Shown here: positions 7,486 through 13,431 of the stretch, one piece after another
Numbering within the stretch: position 1 is the first letter of the stretch
Layout of the letters: the number at the start of each line of letters is the position of its first letter
NCBI GenBank assembly: GCA_030626645.1
Contig: DAOUTP010000024.1
Location: 1-13,431 of the forward strand
Direction of reading: 5' to 3'
DNA from: Candidatus Cloacimonadota bacterium
GTDB taxonomy: Bacteria; Cloacimonadota; Cloacimonadia; Cloacimonadales; TCS61
DNA: 13,431 bases
Notes under the pieces: generated by a model
What the model was told of the DNA's origin: nothing
The model's database searches: none
Seen by the model: the letters and a program-made list of their open reading frames with translations, nothing else
Position numbers and translations under genes: made by a program

Positions 7486-7605
7486 ATGAAAAAATCTACA
7501 AAAGCATTTCTTCATATTATTCTAGCCGGGATCGTCTCGGTCATCAGCTACATCGGTTTTAAAAAAGGAGTGGAATCTGTTAACGATAAGATAAAAGATG
7601 AATAA
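7486..7605 (+). CDS. Small single-pass membrane protein, 39 residues, unknown function
   Basis: ATG at 7486 opens a 39-codon frame: a basic N-terminus (MKKSTK), a single hydrophobic segment (about residues 8-25, FLHIILAGIVSVISYIGF) and a charged tail (KKGVESVNDKIKDE). It begins 32 nt after the lipoprotein stop and ends just before the terminator at 7611-7638, so it is probably co-transcribed. The positive-inside rule suggests that both ends are ambiguous in orientation. No strong Shine-Dalgarno sequence is visible (TTTAGAAATG upstream), which lowers confidence. Coding status rests on composition, membrane pattern and position. I do not recognise a family. Confidence 0.55.
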   Translation: MKKSTKAFLHIILAGIVSVISYIGFKKGVESVNDKIKDE

Positions 7606-7610
7606 ATAAA

Positions 7611-7640
7611 AAAGCCTGCTGAAAATTCAGTAGGCTTTTG
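7611..7640. terminator. Bidirectional rho-independent terminator between convergent genes
   Basis: AAAGCCTGCTGAA (7611-7623) pairs with TTCAGTAGGCTTT (7626-7638), with one G-U wobble and a tiny loop. The minus-strand copy is followed by TTTTTTATTTATT and so should end the S1 gene efficiently. On the plus strand the T-run is only TTTTG, so termination of the lipoprotein operon may be weaker. Confidence 0.85.
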
Positions 7641-7655
7641 TATTATCTATTCCGT

Positions 7656-9383
7656 CTACAAATTTGCAAATGGATTATCTTCACTAACGTGGTTTTGTTT
7701 ACTTTCCTTCTTATATTTGTGCCAACTGTTTTTATCATCTTCAACAGACTCAGGCATATTAGTTGGCTCAAGAGATATTCTACGCGCTGCTTTATCAATC
7801 TTTACAACACGTACTTTATATTCTTCACCAACATTCTTGCTATCTAGAGTAACTTGAGCAATTTTTAATTTAGAGGCAGGCAATAAACCTGTGAGTCCGT
7901 CACTGATCTTGATAAAAGCACCAAAATTAACAACGTTCTCTATAACACCTGTAACAACATCATTTTCATTGATGGTTTCATTTATAACTTCCCATGGATC
8001 CGGCTGAAGAGCTTTAAGTGACAAAGAAATCTTCTGATCATCAAGATTAATTTTTAATACTTGAGCTTCAACAATATCACCTTCTTTAACTACTTCTGAA
8101 GGATTATTTATCCGTCTCCCTCGAGATAATTCTGAAATCGGGATTAATCCTTCAACTCCGGGTTTGATCTCAACAAATGAACCGAAAGAAAGATTACGTA
8201 CAACCTTACATGTTAATACTTCCCCTTCAGTTAATTCGCGAAGTGCAGCCTCAACAGGGTTTTCTTGAAGTGCTTTCATGCTTAATGATATTTTGTCGCC
8301 TTTGATCTTGATGACTTTAGCTTTTATCTCATCACCAATATTTAAGATCTCAGATGGAGAATCTATATGACCCCATGAAAATTGTGAAATATGTAAAAGT
8401 CCATCAACTCCGCCAATATCAATAAAAGCACCAAAATTTGTAAGTCGTGTAACAACACCATCTACAATAGTATCAAGTTCAAGTTCTTTTAATATCTCTT
8501 TACGTAGTTTTTTCTTTTCTGCTTCCATGATCTTCTTTCTGGAAACAACAATATTGCGTCCTTTATCTTTAAAATCGATGATCCTGAAATCATAACTTCC
8601 GTTCATGAATTTCTTTGGTTCAATTACTATCTTATCATCTATATGAGAAATCGGGCAAAAAGCCTTGATCCCTGAAATGTCTATTATATATCCACCTTTA
8701 GTCATGGATTGTACTTTTCCATTAACCGGAATTTTCTCTTCAAATGCATCATGAAGAATGTTCAAATTAACCGACACAAGACTTTTAGCAATAAGTGTTT
8801 CTGTTTCAGTATCTTTTACGATGTAACCTTCTAATGTATCACCTACTTTAAAAGATAACTCCCCTGATTCTGCAACGTAATCTAGTTTCTCAGCATAAAC
8901 ATCTCTTTTGCCGCCAAGCGTAACAAATATGTAGGAATCTGTAATGTTAATGATCTCACCAGCTACTTTATCACCTATTTCAAGCTGCTTAATATTGACA
9001 AGTGTATCTTCTAACATTTGTTCAAAATTCTCACCTGCAGAATCTTCAAGTTCATCATCTTCTACTACGTCTTTTGTCTCTTCTTTAACTTCTACTTCAA
9101 TTTCTTCTTCTATTTTAGTTTGAAGTTTTTCTTTTGCTTTTTCCGGTTTTTCAATTGTTATTTCTTCATTTGGGATTGATTTTGTTTCAATCTTATCGTC
9201 GGAAATAATCTTAACCTTTTCAAGTTCTACATCTTCTATTGTTTCATTTTGAGGTTTTTCTTTTGCTTCTTCTGGTTTTTCAGTTGTAATTTCCTCATTT
9301 TGGGTTGGTTTTGGTTCAATCTTCTCTTCGGAAGTGTTCTTAACCTTTTCAGGTTTTACGACTTTTTCTTCTTTCTTCACCAT
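7656..9383 (-). CDS. rpsA: Ribosomal protein S1-like RNA-binding protein with five S1 domains and a duplicated charged N-terminal tail
   Basis: The 575-residue protein carries five OB-fold S1 domains at about 134-201, 217-285, 303-371, 386-457 and 474-538. Domains 3-5 have the canonical G-x-V...N-F-G-A-F/S-F-G-S-F...G-L-(L/I)-(H/P)-(I/A)-S pattern (NFGAFIDIGGVDGLLHISQ at 316-334), whereas 1 and 2 are more divergent, as in bacterial S1, where they bind the ribosome. S1 captures mRNA on the 30S subunit. E. coli S1 has six domains; five or fewer is common elsewhere. Residues 1-125 form a low-complexity E/K-rich extension with a 43-residue tandem duplication. CAGGAGA lies 5-11 nt upstream of the ATG. 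The gene is monocistronic here and ends at the shared terminator. The symbol is by domain architecture; an S1-like paralogue is possible. Confidence 0.85.
   Translation of the reverse strand: MVKKEEKVVKPEKVKNTSEEKIEPKPTQNEEITTEKPEEAKEKPQNETIEDVELEKVKIISDDKIETKSIPNEEITIEKPEKAKEKLQTKIEEEIEVEVKEETKDVVEDDELEDSAGENFEQMLEDTLVNIKQLEIGDKVAGEIINITDSYIFVTLGGKRDVYAEKLDYVAESGELSFKVGDTLEGYIVKDTETETLIAKSLVSVNLNILHDAFEEKIPVNGKVQSMTKGGYIIDISGIKAFCPISHIDDKIVIEPKKFMNGSYDFRIIDFKDKGRNIVVSRKKIMEAEKKKLRKEILKELELDTIVDGVVTRLTNFGAFIDIGGVDGLLHISQFSWGHIDSPSEILNIGDEIKAKVIKIKGDKISLSMKALQENPVEAALRELTEGEVLTCKVVRNLSFGSFVEIKPGVEGLIPISELSRGRRINNPSEVVKEGDIVEAQVLKINLDDQKISLSLKALQPDPWEVINETINENDVVTGVIENVVNFGAFIKISDGLTGLLPASKLKIAQVTLDSKNVGEEYKVRVVKIDKAARRISLEPTNMPESVEDDKNSWHKYKKESKQNHVSEDNPFANL
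9093..9350 (-). repeat. Tandem duplication in the S1 tail: two 129-bp units (43 codons each)
   Basis: Residues 12-54 and 55-97 of the S1-like protein align without gaps, with 25 of 43 positions identical by my count. Both units begin EKVK and share NEEIT and AKEK. The units map to 9222-9350 and 9093-9221. The divergence suggests an old duplication. Confidence 0.75.
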
Positions 9384-9507
9384 ACTGTCTCCTGTTTTTT
9401 AAGTGTCAAAAAGATTTTGTAAGTTAGTTTGTCCAGATTTTTTTGCCCAGAATAAGGATATATCTATTTATTTTATATAAAATTAACCAAATGTAGAAAT
9501 TACTTGA

Positions 9508-9523
9508 CTTGTCATCTTGTCAT
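9508..9523 (+). promoter_or_regulatory. Tandem octamer CTTGTCAT x2 upstream of the phosphate uptake operon, candidate operator
   Basis: CTTGTCAT occurs twice head to tail (9508-9515, 9516-9523), about 90-100 nt before the DUF47 start, and overlaps a TTGACT (9504-9509) that could serve as a -35 box. The half-site resembles the CTGTCAT of enteric Pho boxes, but the period is 8 rather than 11 bp, so a PhoB-type site is speculative. Confidence 0.35.
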
Positions 9524-9559
9524 GTTGGAAATACTTCGTGTGTAACATTGGAGGATTTA

Positions 9560-9601
9560 ATGACTAATGGCTTTGTAATACCGAATTTTCATAAAATGTA
9601 G
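9560..9601 (+). CDS. Candidate leader peptide or upstream ORF, 13 residues, before the DUF47 gene
   Basis: GGAGG (9550-9554) with a 5-nt spacer precedes ATG at 9560, which reads MTNGFVIPNFHKM and stops at TAG (9599-9601). That stop overlaps the AGGAG that serves the next gene's ATG at 9611. The ORF is in the same frame as the DUF47 gene. Its ribosome binding site is better than that of many real genes, so translation is likely; a regulatory role is inference. It could also be the remnant of an N-terminal extension cut off by a nonsense mutation. Confidence 0.4.
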   Translation: MTNGFVIPNFHKM

Positions 9602-9610
9602 GAGTTAATT

Positions 9611-10264
9611 ATGCCAAAGTTTTTTAATAGTAAATCTAAACAATTGGAAGGGGACATAGATGGTTATCTTGATCGGGTAACTACCGCTGGATTGATTTTC
9701 CATGAAGGTGTTAAAGCTTATGTAATTGGGAAGAAGGATAAATTTGAAAGGAATTTCAAGGAAATCTCAGTTTTAGAAAGCGATGCTGATAATATTCGAC
9801 GTGATATAAAGCACAAACTCTATACATACATGCTGATTCCTGAATCACGTGGAGACGTGTTAGGTCTTTTGGAAACTCTCGATGATATAGTTGATATCTG
9901 CGAAAAAGTACTGGAACAATTCTCCATTGAAACTCCCGACATTCCTGAATTCCTGGAAAGTGATTTTATTGAACTTGCTGAACTTTCTTCCAAAACAGTA
10001 GAAGAGGTGGTGAAAGCAGCTCGGGCTTTCTTTCGAGAGATTGGAATGGTTAGCAATTACGTAAATAAAGTGCATTTTTATGAACATGAAGCAGATGATG
10101 TGGAAGAACATTTGAAAAGAAATGCTTTTAATAGTAAAGAGATCGAAAGTTTCAGCCAAAAAGTTCATATGAGATATTTTGCGGAGAAAATTGCAGCAGT
10201 TTCAGATGTGGCAGAATCGGTAGCTGAACGTTTATCTGTTTACGCTATCAAACGAAGGATTTAA
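9611..10264 (+). CDS. DUF47/PhoU-like phosphate-transport accessory protein (Pit accessory protein)
   Basis: The 217-residue, wholly helical protein belongs to the DUF47 (TIGR00153) family, relatives of PhoU. Two acidic signatures similar to PhoU metal-binding motifs are visible: ESDADNIRRDI (56-66) and EHEADDVEEHLKR (158-170). DDIVD (91-95) and AEKIAAVSDVAESVAERL (191-208) are also typical. Family members are encoded beside PiT permeases and are thought to control their activity from the cytoplasmic side. Here the permease gene follows after 23 nt, so the two form an operon. The start is set by AGGAG seven nt upstream and by the family's usual MPK-F beginning. Length is normal, and no key acidic residue appears to be lost. 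Confidence 0.92.
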   Translation: MPKFFNSKSKQLEGDIDGYLDRVTTAGLIFHEGVKAYVIGKKDKFERNFKEISVLESDADNIRRDIKHKLYTYMLIPESRGDVLGLLETLDDIVDICEKVLEQFSIETPDIPEFLESDFIELAELSSKTVEEVVKAARAFFREIGMVSNYVNKVHFYEHEADDVEEHLKRNAFNSKEIESFSQKVHMRYFAEKIAAVSDVAESVAERLSVYAIKRRI

Positions 10265-10287
10265 ACGCATTTTAGGAAAATAACATT

Positions 10288-11337
10288 ATGTTAACTATAA
10301 TATTTTTCTTATCCAGCGGTCTTTTCCTTGGTTGGTCACTTGGTGCAAACGATGCAGCAAATATATTCGGAACAGCCGTCGGCACCAAGATGATCAAATT
10401 CAAAACTGCGGCTTTGATCTGTAGCGTGTTCATTATTCTCGGAGCTGTTGTAAGCGGTGCCGGAGCTTCTCACACTTTGGACAAATTGGGTGCTGTGAAT
10501 GAACTGGCAGGAGCATTTATTGTTGCCTTAGCTGCCGCAATTACAGTTTTGTGGATGACAAAAGCCGGCTTACCGGTTTCTACATCTCAAGCTATTGTTG
10601 GTGCAATTATAGGTTGGAACTTCTTTTCTCATACAGCTACAAGTATAAGTTCCTTAACCAAGATCGTTGGAACCTGGGTGTTTTCTCCAATCATATCTGC
10701 AATTCTTGCTTACCTGTTTTTTCATATTACAAAGAGAATTGTTGAACGTTCCAAAATACATCTTATGCGTTTAGATTTTTATACACGAATTGGATTGTTG
10801 ATAGTTGGAGCATTTGGATCTTACAGTTTAGGAGCAAATAATATAGGTAACGTAATGGGAGTTTTTATAAACTCTTCGCCATTCCAAGATATTACACTAG
10901 CAGGATTATTCCATCTTTCATCAATTCAACAGCTATTTTTATTAGGTGGTATCGCAATAGCTTTTGGAGTTTTCACCTATTCCAAGAAAGTAATGATGAC
11001 CGTTGGATCGGGGATATTTAAGCTTTCTCCTGTAACAGCATTGGTTGTCGTTCTGGCAAGTTCAATAACATTATTCCTGTTTGCCTCACAAGGACTACAT
11101 AATCTTCTAACTTCTCTTCATTTACCGGCATTCCCATTGGTTCCAGTCTCTTCATCGCAAGCCGTTGTTGGTTCTGTAATGGGGATCAGTTTAGCAAAAG
11201 GTGGAAGGAATCTTAATTTCAAGAAACTCAGTCAGATAAGTTTGGGTTGGGTTGCAACACCAGCTGCTTCTGCGATATTAGCTTATATCGCACTATTTTT
11301 CATGCAGAATGTGTTTATGCAGAGTGTATTTAAATAG
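10288..11337 (+). CDS. pit: PiT-family inorganic phosphate permease
   Basis: The 349-residue integral membrane protein has the duplicated PHO4/PiT signature. The first copy is LGANDAANIFGTAVG (18-32) with LPVSTSQAIVGAIIGW (95-110). The second is LGANNIGNVMGVF (181-193) with VPVSSSQAVVGSVMGISL (285-302). These G-A-N-D/N and P-V-S-(T/S)-S-Q motifs form the phosphate and cation site; the family imports metal-phosphate or phosphate with H+ or Na+ across the cytoplasmic membrane. The length is at the compact end, like bacterial and archaeal PiT proteins without the large central loop. An AGGAAAA precedes the ATG. It is second in the operon after the DUF47 regulator. Transport of sulfate by PiT-like CysP homologues is known, but the DUF47 neighbour favours phosphate. 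Confidence 0.93.
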   Translation: MLTIIFFLSSGLFLGWSLGANDAANIFGTAVGTKMIKFKTAALICSVFIILGAVVSGAGASHTLDKLGAVNELAGAFIVALAAAITVLWMTKAGLPVSTSQAIVGAIIGWNFFSHTATSISSLTKIVGTWVFSPIISAILAYLFFHITKRIVERSKIHLMRLDFYTRIGLLIVGAFGSYSLGANNIGNVMGVFINSSPFQDITLAGLFHLSSIQQLFLLGGIAIAFGVFTYSKKVMMTVGSGIFKLSPVTALVVVLASSITLFLFASQGLHNLLTSLHLPAFPLVPVSSSQAVVGSVMGISLAKGGRNLNFKKLSQISLGWVATPAASAILAYIALFFMQNVFMQSVFK

Positions 11338-11368
11338 CGGAGATCTGAAAACTAACTTTTATAATTGA

Positions 11369-12616
11369 TTATGTTTTCAATTTCTTTTTCTCGGCAGCAG
11401 GGAAGAGAATATTATTCAATATCAATCTGTAGCCTGGTGAGTTTTTATGCAGATCGAGAACCGTTTCCGGATCACCAATTTTATGCTGATAATCCTCCGG
11501 ATCATGTCCCCCGTAAAATGTAAAAGTTCCTTTTCCAAAGTTTCCATGTAGGTACTTTACTTCCTCCATTCCCGGTGTTTCTCCTAGAATTATCACACTT
11601 TTCTTAACATATTTTTTATGAAAGGAAGTTGTCTGTCCTAAAAATCCGTTGATCATATTTGTATGACATTGTGTCAGCATGGTTGGAACCGGATCGTATT
11701 TTGCTGAGAAATCAAAAAGTTGGAAGAAGTCAGCTTCAGCTCCGCGCAATTTTGCATAATCACTCGCATCGATCGTGGAAAATTCATATTTATATGGATT
11801 AGGGAGCAGCTCAAAATCAGTGAAAGCAAATGTACGGGAAAAATCTAATTTCGTTAGGTAGTCAGCATCAATTCCATCTCCATCAAAAACTTCAGTACAG
11901 ATATCGGTGTTTCCGGATGCAAGAGCAATATCATAAGTATCGGTTGCAGCACACATGGCAAATAGGAATCCACCATTCTTCACATAATTACGAATCTTCT
12001 CAGCAACAGCATGCTTTAGCTTCCAAACTTTATTAAAACCCAACCGTGAAGCCAGTTCCTCATTCAAACGCACATCTTCTTTATACCAGTTTGTATTGCG
12101 ATAACTTGAGTAGAATTTGCCGTATTGCCCTGTAAAATCCTCATGATGGAGATGCAACCAATCGTATTTATCCAATTCTCCCAAAAGAACTTCCTCATCC
12201 CAAATCGTTTCATATTCTATCTCTGCATAAACTAATGCCAGAGTTACAGCATCATCCCAAGGCTGCGAATTCGGAGGAGTGTAAATGGCAATTTCAGGTT
12301 CTTTCTCCAAAACAACAACATCCATATTATTTTGCTCGATCTCTGCTAAAATTGAAGCATATTCTACTGAAGATATTTTTTCATAATCCACACCACGAAT
12401 ATTACATAATCCCTCCAACTCCTGAATATCCGGTATCAGGAAGGAACCACCACGATAGTTTAAAAGCCATTTAACTGTAATTTGTTTTTGCAACGCAGTG
12501 AATGCAATTCCATACGCTTTGAGATGATTGCTTTGGGTTTGATCCATCGGTATCAGTATCTCTGCTGAGGCAGATAAAGTTATTATTAATATTAGAATTA
12601 TTACGATATATTTCAT
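11369..12616 (-). CDS. Exported protein of the family often labelled 'asparagine synthetase B' in Bacteroidota
   Basis: The start at 12616 gives 415 residues and is chosen for the AAGGAG six nt upstream and the clean signal peptide that follows (MKYIVIILILIITLSASA, cleavage near residue 18). An upstream in-frame ATG at 12673 would translate repeat DNA and bury the signal. Characteristic stretches are LIPMDQTQSNHLKAYGIA (21-38), WLLNYRGGSF (50-59), DWLHLHHEDFTGQYGKF (152-168), GGFLFAMCAATDTYDIAL (215-232), FYGGHDPEDYQH (367-378) and NSPGYRLILNNILFPAA (392-408). From recall, this family is frequently named asparagine synthetase B in FCB genomes. I see neither an N-terminal Cys nucleophile nor the SGGxDS ATP-pyrophosphatase loop of AsnB, so the name is unlikely to be right. 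Cys222 sits in a turn reminiscent of class I amidotransferase elbows, which is speculative. The function is unknown. It lies downstream of hemW on the same strand, past two hairpins. Confidence 0.8.
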   Translation of the reverse strand: MKYIVIILILIITLSASAEILIPMDQTQSNHLKAYGIAFTALQKQITVKWLLNYRGGSFLIPDIQELEGLCNIRGVDYEKISSVEYASILAEIEQNNMDVVVLEKEPEIAIYTPPNSQPWDDAVTLALVYAEIEYETIWDEEVLLGELDKYDWLHLHHEDFTGQYGKFYSSYRNTNWYKEDVRLNEELASRLGFNKVWKLKHAVAEKIRNYVKNGGFLFAMCAATDTYDIALASGNTDICTEVFDGDGIDADYLTKLDFSRTFAFTDFELLPNPYKYEFSTIDASDYAKLRGAEADFFQLFDFSAKYDPVPTMLTQCHTNMINGFLGQTTSFHKKYVKKSVIILGETPGMEEVKYLHGNFGKGTFTFYGGHDPEDYQHKIGDPETVLDLHKNSPGYRLILNNILFPAAEKKKLKT

Positions 12617-12630
12617 GTTTCTCCTTGTTC

Positions 12631-12650
12631 CCCGTTCACTCCTGAACGGG
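12631..12650. repeat. Hairpin repeat A between hemW and the exported-protein gene
   Basis: CCCGTTCA (12631-12638) and TGAACGGG (12643-12650) are perfect 8-nt arms around CTCC. On the minus strand it ends just before the AAGGAG ribosome binding site of the downstream gene. No T-tract follows, so it is not a normal terminator. Confidence 0.65.
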
Positions 12651-12663
12651 TGGTTTTCATTTT

Positions 12664-12685
12664 GCACAGACAAGAGTGTCTGTGC
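12664..12685. repeat. Hairpin repeat B, overlapping the hemW stop codon
   Basis: GCACAGACA (12664-12672) and TGTCTGTGC (12677-12685) are perfect 9-nt arms around AGAG. The outermost base of the right arm is also the last base of the hemW TAG stop. There is no T-tract in either direction. It resembles the TGTAGCACAGACA-type intergenic repeats that I recall from other genomes; this is inference. Confidence 0.65.
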
Positions 12686-13431
12686 TACATAAACTCAGAA
12701 AATATCTCATTGGAAATGAAATAAGCTTCCGGTTTTAGTTTTATTGAACCATTATAAATTTCAAGTAAATTATTGAATTTATTAATAACTTGATCATATT
12801 TTTTTATAAAATCAGTTTTAAATTTACTCTCAAATTCTTCCAGATCCAATCCGGCAGCTTTACGTAATCCTAAAAAAATGTACTCCTTCTCATGATCATC
12901 TTTACTCAAAATTATTTTATCTGTCATGATTTTATTCTTATCTAACATTTTGTAATATGTTTCAAAATTTGCCATGTTATTGTAACGATACACAATATTT
13001 TCTTCATCATTTATCCTTCGATACATCCCGATTTCATCGGGACACTCAGGATGACAATTATTCAAATATCCTGCTGCTGATGGACCAAAACCAAGATAAT
13101 GTTCATCATTCCAATAACAAAGATTATGCTTTGATTCAAAACCGGATTTAGCAAAATTGGAAATCTCATAATGTTCAAATCCAGCAGAGATTAATTTATT
13201 ACGGATCAGATAATAGAATTCAGCAATTTTTTCATCAGTGGGAATTTGATCAGCTTTAGAGAATAGAGGCACATCCTTTTCCAAACTCAGGCAATAAGTA
13301 GAAATATGTTCAGGATCAAGTTGTATTATCTTGTCCAAAGAAAATTCAACATCCTTTTTAGTTTGATCCGGCAAACCATAGATCAGATCAAGTGAAATAT
13401 TTTTATAATCGTGATCACGTAATATTTTGTA
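12685..13431 (-). CDS. hemW: HemW-type radical SAM haem chaperone (HemN-like), C-terminal 248 residues, 5' end outside window
   Basis: The frame is open from the right edge to TAG at 12687-12685, so the N-terminus and the radical SAM CxxxCxxC cluster site are outside. The visible part has the HemW/HemN run NISLDLIYGLPDQT (residues 11-24 of the fragment), DPEHISTYCLSLE, then HYEISNFAKSGFESKHNLCYW and YLGFGPSAAGYLN, all diagnostic for HemW. It ends ISNEIFSEFM like other family members. HemW is held to be a haem-binding chaperone rather than the true coproporphyrinogen oxidase. After YLNN the sequence carries an extra block of about 22 residues (CHPECPDEIGMYRRI onward) encoded by a palindromic repeat. 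The TTG at 13374 is internal and should not be taken as the start. Confidence 0.9.
   Translation of the reverse strand, partial: YKILRDHDYKNISLDLIYGLPDQTKKDVEFSLDKIIQLDPEHISTYCLSLEKDVPLFSKADQIPTDEKIAEFYYLIRNKLISAGFEHYEISNFAKSGFESKHNLCYWNDEHYLGFGPSAAGYLNNCHPECPDEIGMYRRINDEENIVYRYNNMANFETYYKMLDKNKIMTDKIILSKDDHEKEYIFLGLRKAAGLDLEEFESKFKTDFIKKYDQVINKFNNLLEIYNGSIKLKPEAYFISNEIFSEFM
13013..13056 (-). repeat. Palindromic repeat carried in frame inside hemW
   Basis: At its centre is a perfect hairpin, CCCGAT (13027-13032) / ATCGGG (13036-13041), with a TTC loop. Outside it are ATCCT (13013-13017) and the inverse AGGAT (13048-13052), so the whole block is an imperfect nested palindrome. In minus-strand sense it begins TTGTCATCCTGAG and ends ATCGAAGGAT, which resembles the GTCATCCTGAG...CGAAGGAT repeats I recall as common between genes in many bacteria. 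Here it is read as about 15 amino acids of HemW without breaking the frame. Confidence 0.6.

Noticed and set aside
11346..11379. Terminator between the PiT permease and the convergent exported-protein gene
   Set aside because: TGAAAAC/GTTTTCA is only a 7-bp AT-rich stem with a 20-nt loop, partly inside the downstream coding end. It is too weak to call.
12617..12673. Longer start for the exported protein at 12673 (19 extra residues)
   Set aside because: The extra residues come from hairpin-repeat DNA and would sit before a clean signal peptide. The internal ATG at 12616 has AAGGAG at good spacing.
13372..13374. TTG at 13374 as the start of the HemW-like gene
   Set aside because: The frame stays open to the window edge and the upstream codons encode the conserved NISLDLIYG segment, so the gene is cut by the window.

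Overview
The window is AT-rich DNA from a Gram-negative bacterium. An LptD-type outer-membrane LPS assembly protein, a lipoprotein with a lipobox and several secreted or exported proteins show a diderm envelope. The LptD has the architecture usual in Bacteroidota, and the exported 'asparagine synthetase B'-like protein is also typical of that lineage. Together with interspersed hairpin repeats between genes, this suggests the FCB superphylum (Bacteroidota, Cloacimonadota, Marinimicrobia or relatives). Cloacimonadota is my best guess, but it rests on style and recall, not on a marker gene. No rRNA, tRNA, CRISPR array or intact transposase is visible.

Layout. Positions 1-1950 (minus) hold the N-terminal 650 residues of LptD, which runs off the left edge. 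It is divergent from a TSUP/TauE-like permease (2162-2890, plus). Next come the two glycine decarboxylase P-protein subunits gcvPA and gcvPB (3024-5811, plus, overlapping by 8 nt), closed by a strong terminator at 5893-5920. The gene-poor stretch 5812-6301 holds a GC-rich palindromic repeat, the terminator, and a MITE-like element of about 264 bp (6011-6274) with inverted termini and a 12-bp target duplication. The element sits directly upstream of the ribosome binding site of a triple-repeat PPC-domain lipoprotein (6302-7453). That gene is followed by a 39-residue single-pass membrane protein (7486-7605) and a bidirectional terminator shared with the convergent S1-domain (RpsA-like) gene (7656-9383, minus).

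Divergent from the S1 gene is a two-gene phosphate uptake operon: a DUF47/PhoU-like accessory protein (9611-10264) and a PiT permease (10288-11337). A short leader ORF and a tandem octamer lie in its upstream region. The right end is on the minus strand: the C-terminal part of HemW (12685 to beyond the edge), then two back-to-back hairpin repeats, then an exported protein of the family often labelled asparagine synthetase B (11369-12616).

The genes are mostly unrelated housekeeping and envelope functions: LPS export, glycine catabolism or C1 supply, phosphate uptake, translation, and haem handling. I see no defence system or large novel operon. The unusual content is small and repetitive: the MITE-like insertion that appears to split a gene from its ancestral leader, a palindromic repeat carried in frame inside hemW, a hairpin repeat abutting and overlapping the hemW stop codon, and a duplicated acidic/lysine-rich tail in S1.
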